A stretch of 8,395 nucleotides of DNA from Marinosulfonomonas sp. (GTDB lineage: Bacteria; Pseudomonadota; Alphaproteobacteria; Rhodobacterales; Rhodobacteraceae), in assembly GCA_026989405.1 (NCBI GenBank), contig JALSJL010000474.1, positions 1-8,395 of the forward strand, given 5' to 3'. The notes below the pieces were generated by a model. The model had not been told where the DNA came from, ran no database searches, and saw only the letters and a list, made by a program, of their open reading frames with translations. Made by a program: the position numbers and the translations under genes. Below, piece by piece: positions 1 to 6,051 of the stretch (the first letter of the stretch is position 1; every line of letters begins with the position of its first letter).

Positions 1-618
1 CACACGGGGTTCGTGCAGCCAGACGTGACCCTCGGCCACGCCCTCCTGGCCAATGCCTGCCCTGAACAGCACCGGTTTCTGATGCGGGGCGGCCAGGGCG
101 GCGCCCTCGCCGACAAATGCACCCAGTTCGGCCATTTCAGCAAGAACCATGGCCACGACTTCCAGGGCATAGACCGCATCGTCCGAGCATTGGCGCGAGT
201 CTTTCGATTGCACAACCAGAACCCCGATGGTTTCCCCAAGGCGCTGAATCGGGATGCCGAGAAAGGAAGAAAAGACTTCTTCGCCGGTCTCGGGCATGAA
301 CCGGAAGCCACGTTCCTTTGGCGCGCTGGCGGTATTGACCGGTATGCCGGTGCGCGCGACCCGGCCAACAAGACCTTCGCCGATCCGCAGGCGCGTCTTG
401 TGCACGGATTCGGGGTTGAGTCCTTCGGTTGCGCACAGTTCGAGGGTATCGGAATCACGAAACAGATAAACCGAGCACACGTCCGAGCCGGTGCTTTGCG
501 CGATCAGTTGCGTGATCCGGTCCAGGCGGGTCTGGCCGGCGCTGTCATCGTTCAGCACATCGCGCAGGCGTCTCAGCAACTGGCGGCTGTCGGTTTCGGT
601 TTGTGATTGTTCGGCCAT
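1..618 (-). CDS. ptsP: PtsP, PTS-Ntr enzyme I (PEP-protein phosphotransferase), N-terminal part only
   Basis: Enzyme I of the nitrogen-related phosphotransferase system takes phosphate from PEP and passes it to NPr and then EIIA-Ntr; the chain is regulatory and cytoplasmic. The 206 visible residues run open to the window edge. Residues about 17-166 form a GAF domain: the segments SDVCSVYLFRD, LRIGEGLVGRVARTG and SFLGIPIQRLGETIGVLVVQ are typical of the sensory domain that distinguishes PtsP from sugar-type enzyme I. After it, AGIGQEGVAEGHVWLHEPRV (187-206) matches the beginning of the PEP-utiliser N-domain. The phosphorylated histidine and the PEP-binding barrel lie outside the window. The ATG is chosen because AAGGGG sits just upstream of it and the protein begins in the usual way. 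It lies 24 bases downstream of lysC in the same direction, so the two are probably co-transcribed. The family call is secure; the signal sensed by this GAF domain cannot be read from sequence. Confidence 0.93.
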   Translation of the reverse strand, partial: MAEQSQTETDSRQLLRRLRDVLNDDSAGQTRLDRITQLIAQSTGSDVCSVYLFRDSDTLELCATEGLNPESVHKTRLRIGEGLVGRVARTGIPVNTASAPKERGFRFMPETGEEVFSSFLGIPIQRLGETIGVLVVQSKDSRQCSDDAVYALEVVAMVLAEMAELGAFVGEGAALAAPHQKPVLFRAGIGQEGVAEGHVWLHEPRV

Positions 619-642
619 CGTCCCCTTGTCGGCGCGCGGCCG

Positions 643-1881
643 TCAGGCCGCCTTTTCCAGTTCAAAGGCATCATGCAGTGCCTGCACCGCAAGTTCCAAG
701 TATTTCCGGTCAATGAGCACTGAAATCTTGATCTCGGATGTTGTGATCACCTTGATGTTGATGCCTTCATGGGCCAGCACGTCAAACATTTTTGCGGCCA
801 CGCCGGCATGGCTGCGCATGCCGATACCCACCACGGAAACCTTGGCGACATCGGTGTCGGCCACGAGATCATGGTAGTTGATTTCGCCCGAATCCTTGGC
901 CGCCTGAACGGCCTTTTCAGCCCGCGCCACCTGGTCGACGGGGCAGGAAAATGTCATGTCGGTGCGCCCGTCTTCGGCGATGTTCTGCACGATCATGTCG
1001 ACATTCACCCCAGCATCGGCCAGCGGCACGAAGATGGCGGCGGCGATGCCGGGGCGGTCGGCCACCGAAATCAGCGTCATCTTGGCTTCGTCGCGCGAAT
1101 AGGCGACACCGGCTACAACGTTGCTTTCCACGATTTCCTCCTCGGGGCAGACCAGCGTGCCCGCGTTTTCGTCGAATTCACCAAAGCTTGACAGCACACG
1201 CAGGCGCACACCATAGCGCATCGCCAGTTCGACCGAGCGGGTCTGCAACACCTTCGCGCCGAGCGATGCCAGTTCCAGCATTTCCTCAAAGGCGATCTTG
1301 TCAAGCTTGCGCGCCTTGTCGCTGATGCGCGGGTCGGTGGTGTAGACACCGTCGACATCGGTGTAGATGTCGCAGCGTTCGGCGCCGAAGGCGGCCGCAA
1401 AGGCCACCGCGGTCGTGTCGGACCCGCCACGGCCAAGCGTGGTGATGCGGCCTTCCGGGCTGATGCCCTGAAACCCGGCGACAACCGCAACTTTCATGCC
1501 CTCGGCAAACTTGGCGGTGATATTTTCGGTCGGAATTTCCTCGATCCGCGCCGCGCCGTGGGCGGAGGTGGTCTTCAACGGCACCTGCCACCCCTGCCAG
1601 CTGCGCGCCGGCACGTCCATTTCCTGCAAGGTCAGCGCCATCAGCCCGGCCGTCACCTGCTCGCCCGACGAAACCACCGCGTCATACTCGCGCGCATCAT
1701 GCAGCGGCGAGATTTCATCGACCCAGCTCACCAGTTCATTGGTCTTGCCCGACATGGCCGAAACGATGACGATCACGTCATAGCCGTTCGCAACCTCGCG
1801 CCCGACGCGCTTGGCGGCGCGACGGATGCGGTCGAGCGTGGCGACGGATGTGCCGCCGAATTTCATCACGAGAACAGGCAT
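643..1881 (-). CDS. lysC: Aspartokinase
   Basis: Aspartate kinase catalyses ATP-dependent phosphorylation of L-aspartate to aspartyl-4-phosphate, the first step towards lysine, diaminopimelate, threonine and methionine. The 412-residue protein is full length for the monofunctional class. Visible motifs are the amino-acid-kinase start KFGGTSV (7-13), VSSGEQV (70-76), the glycine-rich LGRGGSDTTA (149-158) and TDVDGVYTTDPR (174-185). The C-terminal third, from about 265, holds two ACT domains (MTLISVADRPGIAAAIF and VSVVGIGMRSHAGVAAKMF), expected to bind lysine and/or threonine for feedback inhibition. No homoserine dehydrogenase domain is fused. The ATG giving MPVLVMKFGG is the usual family start, although no clear Shine-Dalgarno sequence precedes it. 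About 105 bases separate it from the upstream dehydrogenase gene, leaving room for its own promoter, but only weak promoter-like hexamers are visible there. It is followed closely by ptsP. Confidence 0.97.
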   Translation of the reverse strand: MPVLVMKFGGTSVATLDRIRRAAKRVGREVANGYDVIVIVSAMSGKTNELVSWVDEISPLHDAREYDAVVSSGEQVTAGLMALTLQEMDVPARSWQGWQVPLKTTSAHGAARIEEIPTENITAKFAEGMKVAVVAGFQGISPEGRITTLGRGGSDTTAVAFAAAFGAERCDIYTDVDGVYTTDPRISDKARKLDKIAFEEMLELASLGAKVLQTRSVELAMRYGVRLRVLSSFGEFDENAGTLVCPEEEIVESNVVAGVAYSRDEAKMTLISVADRPGIAAAIFVPLADAGVNVDMIVQNIAEDGRTDMTFSCPVDQVARAEKAVQAAKDSGEINYHDLVADTDVAKVSVVGIGMRSHAGVAAKMFDVLAHEGINIKVITTSEIKISVLIDRKYLELAVQALHDAFELEKAA

Positions 1882-1986
1882 GGATACGCGCGCTTGCCAA
1901 CTGGTTGATTGATCGGGGGTTACCTATGGGAAGGGGGGGCAAAGGGCAAGGGCGTTGCGCGGGCCCCGGCAGGCTTTCGCGCGGGC

Positions 1987-2637
1987 TCAGAAAAGCTGCA
2001 GCTTACCGTCCCAGGTCTCGAAGCAGCCGGTTGTATCAAGCGACAACGCGGCGAACCGTTCGACAAGCCCGGCGACCGATTGTTCGACCGAAATGTCGGC
2101 ATCTGTTCCGCCCATGTCGGTGCGCACCCAGCCCGGATCATAGATGCCAACCGCAATGCGATCGGCGCGCAGGTCGGTTGCCAGGTTGCGGCCCAGGTTC
2201 AGCACGGCGGCCTTGGAAGCGCGATAGGCGTAGCTTCCGCCCGACGAACGGGCGTTGCTGGCCATGCTGGATGACATGATGGCAATCCTGGCATCGCGCG
2301 CGGCGCGCAGGTTTGGCAACAACGCCTGAATGACCAGGAAAACCCCGGTAACATTGGCCGCAAACGTCTGCGCCCAGAGGCTTGGCGGGTAGCCGCGATC
2401 AAGCTCTTCGGTCTTGTCGAGGTAAATGCCGGCGTTGCACACCAGCATGTCGACCGGCACATCGGCCAGCCGGTCGGCCATGGCCAGAATGGCGCGCGGG
2501 TCAGTTACATCGAGCGGGAACAGACCGTCCTGCCCGTTGCGCGATGTGCCAAGCACGATATCGCCATGGTCCCGGAAGTGGTCGGACAACCCTTTGCCCA
2601 GACCCCGGCTGGCACCGGTGATCAGGATGATTCTCAA
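1987..2637 (-). CDS. Short-chain dehydrogenase/reductase (C-factor-like SDR)
   Basis: This is a classical SDR, an NAD(P)H-dependent oxidoreductase with a Rossmann fold; the substrate is unknown. Visible family marks are the nucleotide-binding TGASRGLG (7-14), CNAG (67-70), an Asn in FAANVTG (N95), a serine cluster MSSSM (121-125) and the catalytic YRASK (Y138, K142). At 216 residues it is shorter than typical 250-residue SDRs, resembling the C-factor/CsgA-like subgroup. Arg11 in the glycine motif, and Arg33 after the second strand, would favour NADP(H); that is inference. The start is TTG: it overlaps the stop of the DUF1178 gene in a TTGA junction and puts the Rossmann motif at residue 7, where it belongs, whereas the first in-frame ATG (residue 53) would delete the nucleotide-binding motif. 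The overlap implies translational coupling. No convincing terminator follows it. Confidence 0.9.
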   Translation of the reverse strand: MRIILITGASRGLGKGLSDHFRDHGDIVLGTSRNGQDGLFPLDVTDPRAILAMADRLADVPVDMLVCNAGIYLDKTEELDRGYPPSLWAQTFAANVTGVFLVIQALLPNLRAARDARIAIMSSSMASNARSSGGSYAYRASKAAVLNLGRNLATDLRADRIAVGIYDPGWVRTDMGGTDADISVEQSVAGLVERFAALSLDTTGCFETWDGKLQLF

Positions 2638-3098
2638 TTGGTCTTGCGGGTCGGCATGAAAGGCAAGGGGGCAACGGGCACGCCGTCTTCGATCAGGCGC
2701 CTGGCTTCTTCGCCGTCGGTTTCGCCATAAATGGAACGCTCCGGCGCATCGCCATCATGGATCGCGCGCGCCTCGCGGGCGAAGTCGCTGCCGACATATT
2801 CCGAGTGCTCCTGGATTTTCTGTTTCAGTTCGCTGAGAGCGGCCTCGGCAGGCGAGGATGGCGCCGTCAAGGCATGCATTTTCTGATCCGCCCCGACGTC
2901 CGCGTCACCGGCAGCCTGGTTTCGGGATTGACGGGCAGGGCGGACATTCGGGGCCATGACGGCCTTGGCAACTTCGGTGCTGCCGCAGATCGGGCAGTTG
3001 ACCATGCCACTGGCCCGCAGGGTTTCATACGCGCCGCCGGTCTTGAACCAGCTTTCGAACAGGTGTTCTTCCGAACATTTCAATGAAAACTTGATCAT
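2634..3098 (-). CDS. DUF1178 family protein
   Basis: A small soluble protein (154 residues from the chosen start) of the DUF1178 family, common in alpha- and betaproteobacteria and of unknown function. The N-terminus is diagnostic: MIKFSLKC, then HLFESWFKTGGAYETLRASGM, then a CPIC pair. Cys8, His12, Cys35 and Cys38 could form a zinc-ribbon or rubredoxin-like metal site; this is inference. Residues about 60-95 are polar and low in complexity (a likely linker), followed by a conserved acidic/helical C-terminal half containing YVGSDFAREARAIHDG and RSIYGE. The reading frame extends 13 codons further upstream to another ATG at 3137, but the Met at 3098 has an AGGA Shine-Dalgarno at proper spacing and starts exactly where the family does, so the shorter start is preferred. 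It overlaps the downstream SDR gene by four bases. Confidence 0.9.
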   Translation of the reverse strand: MIKFSLKCSEEHLFESWFKTGGAYETLRASGMVNCPICGSTEVAKAVMAPNVRPARQSRNQAAGDADVGADQKMHALTAPSSPAEAALSELKQKIQEHSEYVGSDFAREARAIHDGDAPERSIYGETDGEEARRLIEDGVPVAPLPFMPTRKTN

Positions 3099-3126
3099 GT
3101 CTTCCTTTGCCTTTCGGGCTTTGCGA

Positions 3127-3154
3127 ACCATAGCCAATTTGGTCCGAAATACAA
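3127..3154 (-). promoter_or_regulatory. Weak candidate promoter for the DUF1178-SDR pair
   Basis: Read on the minus strand, TTGTAT (3149-3154) and TATGGT (3127-3132) are separated by 16 bases, about 30 bases upstream of the DUF1178 start, in the gap after the NUDIX gene. Both hexamers match the sigma70 consensus only partly, and the site is proposed from sequence alone. Confidence 0.22.
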
Positions 3155-3173
3155 TATTGCCCGTTTGTGGCGG

Positions 3174-3641
3174 TCATTTGACGACAGGGGAAAAACCCTT
3201 GATGAGTTGGCGCAACTCCGGGTTGTCGACCGATGCAGCGGCACGTTTCAGGCTCATCCAGCGGCGCTTGCGCTGCCCACGCTCGGGAAAAATTGCATGC
3301 AGGCGCTTGACCTTGAGAGGGTAGACCGCCACGACAATCGGCTGGGTCACCCCTTTCACGGGTTTGGCGTAGGTATAGATGCCAAGGCACACGGGGCTGA
3401 TCTTGCCTTCCGCCCCGGCTTCTTCGAAGGCTTCGGTTGCCGCAGTCTCGGCCGGGGTGGCATTGTCCATTGGCCATCCCTTCGGAATGCCCCAACGCCC
3501 GGACTTTCTTGCCGTGATCATCAGAACCTGAACCTTGTCCTTGCGGATCCGATAACACAGGGTTCCAAATTGCGTGCTGACCCCGGTCTTGCCTGAGTTG
3601 GCCAGCCTTATCTGCCTCTGTTTCACCTTGGATGCTCTCAT
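3174..3641 (-). CDS. NUDIX hydrolase (diphosphoinositol-polyphosphate-phosphohydrolase-like subgroup)
   Basis: Nudix enzymes hydrolyse nucleoside diphosphates linked to another moiety, using Mg2+ or Mn2+ bound by the Nudix box. The 155-residue protein has the core TQFGTLCYRI (23-32), a beta-strand region VQVLMITARKSGRWGIPKGW (37-56) and a Nudix box over residues 55-77. Key box residues present are Gly55, Glu70, Glu73, Glu74 and Gly76; the first consensus Glu is Ala61 and the consensus Arg is Thr69. The GRWGIPKGWPM lead-in resembles the DIPP/Ap-n-A hydrolase-like members. The substrate cannot be named. The ATG at 3641 has no strong Shine-Dalgarno sequence, and no other in-frame ATG lies close upstream. 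It stands between waaA (88-base gap upstream) and DUF1178 (75-base gap downstream), all on the same strand. Confidence 0.9.
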   Translation of the reverse strand: MRASKVKQRQIRLANSGKTGVSTQFGTLCYRIRKDKVQVLMITARKSGRWGIPKGWPMDNATPAETAATEAFEEAGAEGKISPVCLGIYTYAKPVKGVTQPIVVAVYPLKVKRLHAIFPERGQRKRRWMSLKRAAASVDNPELRQLIKGFSPVVK

Positions 3642-3689
3642 TGAATCATGCTGCTCATACGCTTGACGCGCATTGTTTGTTATTGTGCT

Positions 3690-3717
3690 AACATATCAGA
3701 AAAGCCCCGCGCATCAA
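3690..3717 (-). promoter_or_regulatory. Candidate sigma70-type promoter for the NUDIX gene
   Basis: In the AT-richer 88-base gap after waaA, the minus strand carries TTGATG (3712-3717), a 16-base spacer and TATGTT (3690-3695). It would start transcription roughly 40 bases upstream of the NUDIX start codon. It is proposed by eye and unverified. Confidence 0.35.
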
Positions 3718-3729
3718 TCCTGTGGCCAG

Positions 3730-5007
3730 TCAGGTCGCAGCGTCGTGAACAAGAGCAGCCAGCCGGCGGACCAGGTTCCGGAAATCCGCGCCCTCGGGGC
3801 GCAACCCCGACAACGCGTTCCGGGCCCGCTCGGTGGCGGCGCCGGTTGCGGTTTGCGGGGCCGGCCGAGACAGCACATCCGCCAGTTCCCGGGCGTTTTC
3901 CACCCGACGCGCGGCCCTGGCACATGCCAGCGCCTCGTAGGCTTCGGCATGGTTGCGGGTGTCGGGGCCATGCAGGACGAAAGAGCCAAACTGAACCGGT
4001 TCGACCGGGCTGTGGCCGCCCTTGTCGGAAAATGACCCGCACATCAGGGTCTGGCCTGCCACCGAATACAGCAGCGCCATGTCGCCAAGCGTGTCGGCAA
4101 GGTAGATGTCGGCGTTTCGCGCCGGTTCGCGACAACCCGAGCGGATCTGGCAGGTAAAGCCCGACCGTGCGATCAGCTTTTCGATCTGGGGCGCACGTTC
4201 GGGGTGGCGCGGGGCAATGATCAGACGAAGGTCGGGCCGGGTGAGGCGGGCACGGGCAAAGCCTGCAAGCACGATCTCATCGTCGCCCTCATGGGTGGAT
4301 GCGGCAAGCAGGGTTGCCGCGCGGTCGAATACGGCGCGAAACTGGTCAAGCTCTTCCGGGTCCGGCATGTCCAGGGCAACGCCTGCTTTCAGGTTCAGGG
4401 GGCGCTCGATCCTTTCTGGCGCAAGACCCAGATCAGCAAACCGCTTCGCATTGATATCATCAAGCGGCACAAGAAATGCGACCGTGTCCATGACGCGGCT
4501 TGCCAGCTTCCCGAACCAGCCCCAGATACGCACCGAATCCGCCGACAATCGCCCGGTCAGCCAGACAATCGGCAGGCCCGACTTGTGTGCTTCCAGCATC
4601 CGGACAGGCCAGAGCTCGTTTTCGAGCACGACATAGGCGCCGGGGTGCCACGTCGCCAGAAAACGCCGCACAATCGAAGGATAATCCAGTGGCGCCAACC
4701 GCACTTCGGTCCGTGGCAGGTTCCATCCGCTCGCCATTTTCCGGGCCGTTGTGCTGTTGCTGGTTATGATGAAATGCAAACGGTCGTCCTGGGCCAGCAG
4801 GGCCTGGACCAATCCGCGTGCCGCCGTCAGTTCCCCCAGGGAGGCGCCATGCAGCCAGATCCGCGGGGCAGGCGGACCAGACCGGCCATCAAGTGCCAGG
4901 CGTTCGCGCAGCTCTGCCCGGCTCTCACGCCCCCGCACGACAGACAACAGGAATTTCAACGCCAGAAGCGGGGCGAGCAACAGTGTAATGGCGCGGTAGA
5001 TCAGCAA
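3730..5007 (-). CDS. waaA: 3-deoxy-D-manno-octulosonic acid (Kdo) transferase
   Basis: WaaA (KdtA) transfers Kdo from CMP-Kdo to lipid A precursor at the cytoplasmic face of the inner membrane, beginning the LPS inner core. The 425-residue length is typical. Residues 2-24 are hydrophobic, the expected single membrane anchor. LHGASLGEL (52-60) carries the catalytic Glu (E59). Further family marks are LENELWP (128-134), ASTHEGDDEIV (236-246), APRHPER (265-271), ADTLGDMALLY (304-314) and KGGHSPVEP (329-337), a variant of the usual GGHNPLEP nucleotide-sugar loop of GT-B glycosyltransferases. The start is TTG at 5007, because an in-frame stop lies 30 bases upstream, no ATG occurs before about residue 91, and a GGGGG run sits 8 bases before the TTG. 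Another TTG (5031) is possible. lpxK, a common partner, is not adjacent, so this may be a lone or second copy. Whether it adds one or two Kdo units cannot be told. Confidence 0.93.
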   Translation of the reverse strand: MLIYRAITLLLAPLLALKFLLSVVRGRESRAELRERLALDGRSGPPAPRIWLHGASLGELTAARGLVQALLAQDDRLHFIITSNSTTARKMASGWNLPRTEVRLAPLDYPSIVRRFLATWHPGAYVVLENELWPVRMLEAHKSGLPIVWLTGRLSADSVRIWGWFGKLASRVMDTVAFLVPLDDINAKRFADLGLAPERIERPLNLKAGVALDMPDPEELDQFRAVFDRAATLLAASTHEGDDEIVLAGFARARLTRPDLRLIIAPRHPERAPQIEKLIARSGFTCQIRSGCREPARNADIYLADTLGDMALLYSVAGQTLMCGSFSDKGGHSPVEPVQFGSFVLHGPDTRNHAEAYEALACARAARRVENARELADVLSRPAPQTATGAATERARNALSGLRPEGADFRNLVRRLAALVHDAAT

Positions 5008-5037
5008 TTTGGCCCCCGAATTGAGCGCAAACCCTAG

Positions 5038-5049
5038 TGTTCACGAACA
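5038..5049. repeat. Short inverted repeat upstream of waaA
   Basis: TGTTC and GAACA flank two bases in the waaA leader, about 30 bases before the proposed start codon. Arms of five bases can arise by chance; it is a possible operator and nothing more. Confidence 0.25.
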
Positions 5050-5094
5050 ATAACGGCAAGCACTATGCTGGTATCCTGAAAGGGGGGCACGGCA

Positions 5095-5121
5095 AAAGCC
5101 CCGCCGGTCTGACGGGGCTTT
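5095..5121 (-). terminator. Rho-independent terminator of the peroxiredoxin gene
   Basis: A perfect 9-bp stem (AAAGCCCCG pairing with CGGGGCTTT) encloses a 9-base loop. Read on the minus strand, the GC-rich stem ends in TTTT, about 26 bases past the peroxiredoxin stop codon. It isolates the peroxiredoxin from waaA, which therefore probably has its own promoter in 5008-5094. Confidence 0.82.
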
Positions 5122-5147
5122 CGCGTTTTCTGACGGTTGTTTTTCGC

Positions 5148-5795
5148 TCAGATCCTGGTCTTGCGAAGATAGGGGAAGATGACTTCGATTTCGCCAAACT
5201 TCTGTTTGGCGGTCTCGTCATCTAGACCCAGGGAAACAATCACGTCCTGACCCTCAGTCCAGTTGGCAGGGGTTGCCAAAGGCTCTTTGTCGGTCAGTTG
5301 GATCGCGTCAAGCGCGCGCAGGATTTCCGCGAAGTTGCGGCCGACCGACATCGGGTAAGCCATGATCAGGCGGATTTTCTTGTCCGGCCCGATGATGAAC
5401 AGAGACCGAACGGTGGCGCTGTCAGCAGCGGTGCGGCCGTCGGGCAGGTAGGCATCTGCCGGCAGCATGTCATAGAGCTTGGCGATCTTGAGCTCGCTGT
5501 CATCGAGGATCGGGAAGGTCATGGGCTTGCCGGAATAGGTCTCGACATCGGCCTTCCACTTGAGGTGGTCCTCAACCTTGTCAACGGACACACCGATGAC
5601 CTTGGTGTTGCGCTTGGCCCATTCGTCAGCCAGTTGCGCCACGGCGCCGAATTCGGTTGTGCACACCGGCGTGAAGTCCTTGGGGTGCGAAAACAGGATG
5701 GCGTAGCTGTCGCCGATCCAGTCGTGAAACTTGATTTCGCCCTCGGTGGAGTCTGCAGTGAAGTCCGGGGCGACATCGTTGATTCTCAGTCCCAT
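5148..5795 (-). CDS. 1-Cys peroxiredoxin (Prx6 type)
   Basis: A thiol peroxidase reducing hydrogen peroxide and organic or lipid hydroperoxides in the cytoplasm. The 215-residue protein is full length for the Prx6 class. HPKDFTPVCTTEFG (37-50) holds the peroxidatic Cys45 with its Thr42 and Pro43, and SATVRSLFII supplies the conserved active-site Arg. No other cysteine occurs anywhere in the protein, so there is no resolving Cys and an external reductant is required. The C-terminal dimerisation extension is present (PLATPANWTEGQDVIV and the tail IFPYLRKTRI). The open frame reaches a TTG six codons earlier, but that codon overlaps the AAAGGA Shine-Dalgarno of the Met at 5795, and MGLRINDVAPDF is the normal start. 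Transcribed away from cydAB and ended by its own terminator, it looks monocistronic. Confidence 0.95.
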   Translation of the reverse strand: MGLRINDVAPDFTADSTEGEIKFHDWIGDSYAILFSHPKDFTPVCTTEFGAVAQLADEWAKRNTKVIGVSVDKVEDHLKWKADVETYSGKPMTFPILDDSELKIAKLYDMLPADAYLPDGRTAADSATVRSLFIIGPDKKIRLIMAYPMSVGRNFAEILRALDAIQLTDKEPLATPANWTEGQDVIVSLGLDDETAKQKFGEIEVIFPYLRKTRI

Positions 5796-5824
5796 TTGTC
5801 TGATCCTTTGCAATGGTTGGTGAA

Positions 5825-5843
5825 CCTATGGGGGCTAGATAGG
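5825..5843. repeat. Inverted repeat CCTAT-N9-ATAGG before the peroxiredoxin gene
   Basis: The arms CCTAT (5825-5829) and ATAGG (5839-5843) lie 30-48 bases upstream of the peroxiredoxin start codon. A T-N11-A pair is contained in it, as in LysR-type regulator boxes, and the CTAT/ATAG halves recall OxyR half-sites, but the spacing differs from the OxyR consensus. It is a candidate operator only. Confidence 0.3.
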
Positions 5844-5888
5844 AACGCGGGCCGGCCAATCCCATGCGGCGGTTTGTCCCCTGATCTG

Positions 5889-5903
5889 TGTGACAATATC
5901 ACA
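5889..5903. repeat. Inverted repeat TGTGA-N5-TCACA in the divergent promoter region
   Basis: Perfect 5-base arms are separated by five bases, about 94 bases upstream of the peroxiredoxin start and 149 bases upstream of cydA. The arms equal those of CRP-type sites, but the spacer is one base short of the CRP/FNR-family spacing of six. It could serve a different dimeric regulator of either gene. Confidence 0.35.
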
Positions 5904-5987
5904 ATCGGGCGTCGTTTCTTCCCCTATCTGTGCCCGGATGACGGTTGTTTTCGGCAAACATGGTCGCAGGCGCCGGATTTCATGTTA

Positions 5988-6016
5988 TTGATGCATTCAA
6001 GACGCGACAGGATAAC
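5988..6016 (+). promoter_or_regulatory. Candidate promoter of cydAB
   Basis: TTGATG (5988-5993) and GATAAC (6011-6016) are separated by exactly 17 bases, each matching four of six consensus positions. The predicted transcription start is near 6022-6024, giving a leader of about 30 bases. The -35 hexamer is part of the inverted repeat TTGA-N5-TCAA (5988-6000), which resembles an FNR-type site with one spacer base missing. The start point is inferred, not measured. Confidence 0.42.
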
Positions 6017-6019
6017 GTG

Positions 6020-6033
6020 CGGCAAGCTTGCCG
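6020..6033. promoter_or_regulatory. Perfect 14-base palindrome at the predicted cydAB transcription start; possible operator
   Basis: CGGCAAGCTTGCCG is fully self-complementary and begins four bases after the proposed -10 box, covering the predicted start of transcription and lying about 18 bases before the cydA start codon. A bound regulator here would block initiation. With no loop it is unlikely to act as an RNA hairpin. The binding protein is unknown. Confidence 0.4.
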
Positions 6034-6051
6034 TGACGAAGGAGAAACGAG

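Noticed and set aside
13..606. Plus-strand open frame of 197 codons opposite ptsP
   Set aside because: The opposite strand encodes an unmistakable GAF domain and PtsP start; this frame has no recognisable content.
1933..1939. Run of seven G upstream of lysC as a possible phase-variable tract
   Set aside because: It is short and lies in a GC-rich intergenic region; no sign of slippage-controlled expression.
1945..1990. Possible terminator after the SDR gene
   Set aside because: The repeats seen there are mostly direct (GCGCGGGC copies), the best stem has a bulge, and no T-run follows.
3025..3558. Minus-strand frame of 177 codons overlapping NUDIX and DUF1178 genes
   Set aside because: It is an alternative frame over two genes with clear family motifs.
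4204..5037. Plus-strand open frame of 277 codons opposite waaA
   Set aside because: Antisense shadow of a well-supported gene, with low-complexity composition and no motif.
5038..5049. LexA (SOS) box at the TGTTC/GAACA repeat
   Set aside because: The alphaproteobacterial LexA motif is a direct repeat GTTC-N7-GTTC; this is an inverted repeat with a 2-base gap.
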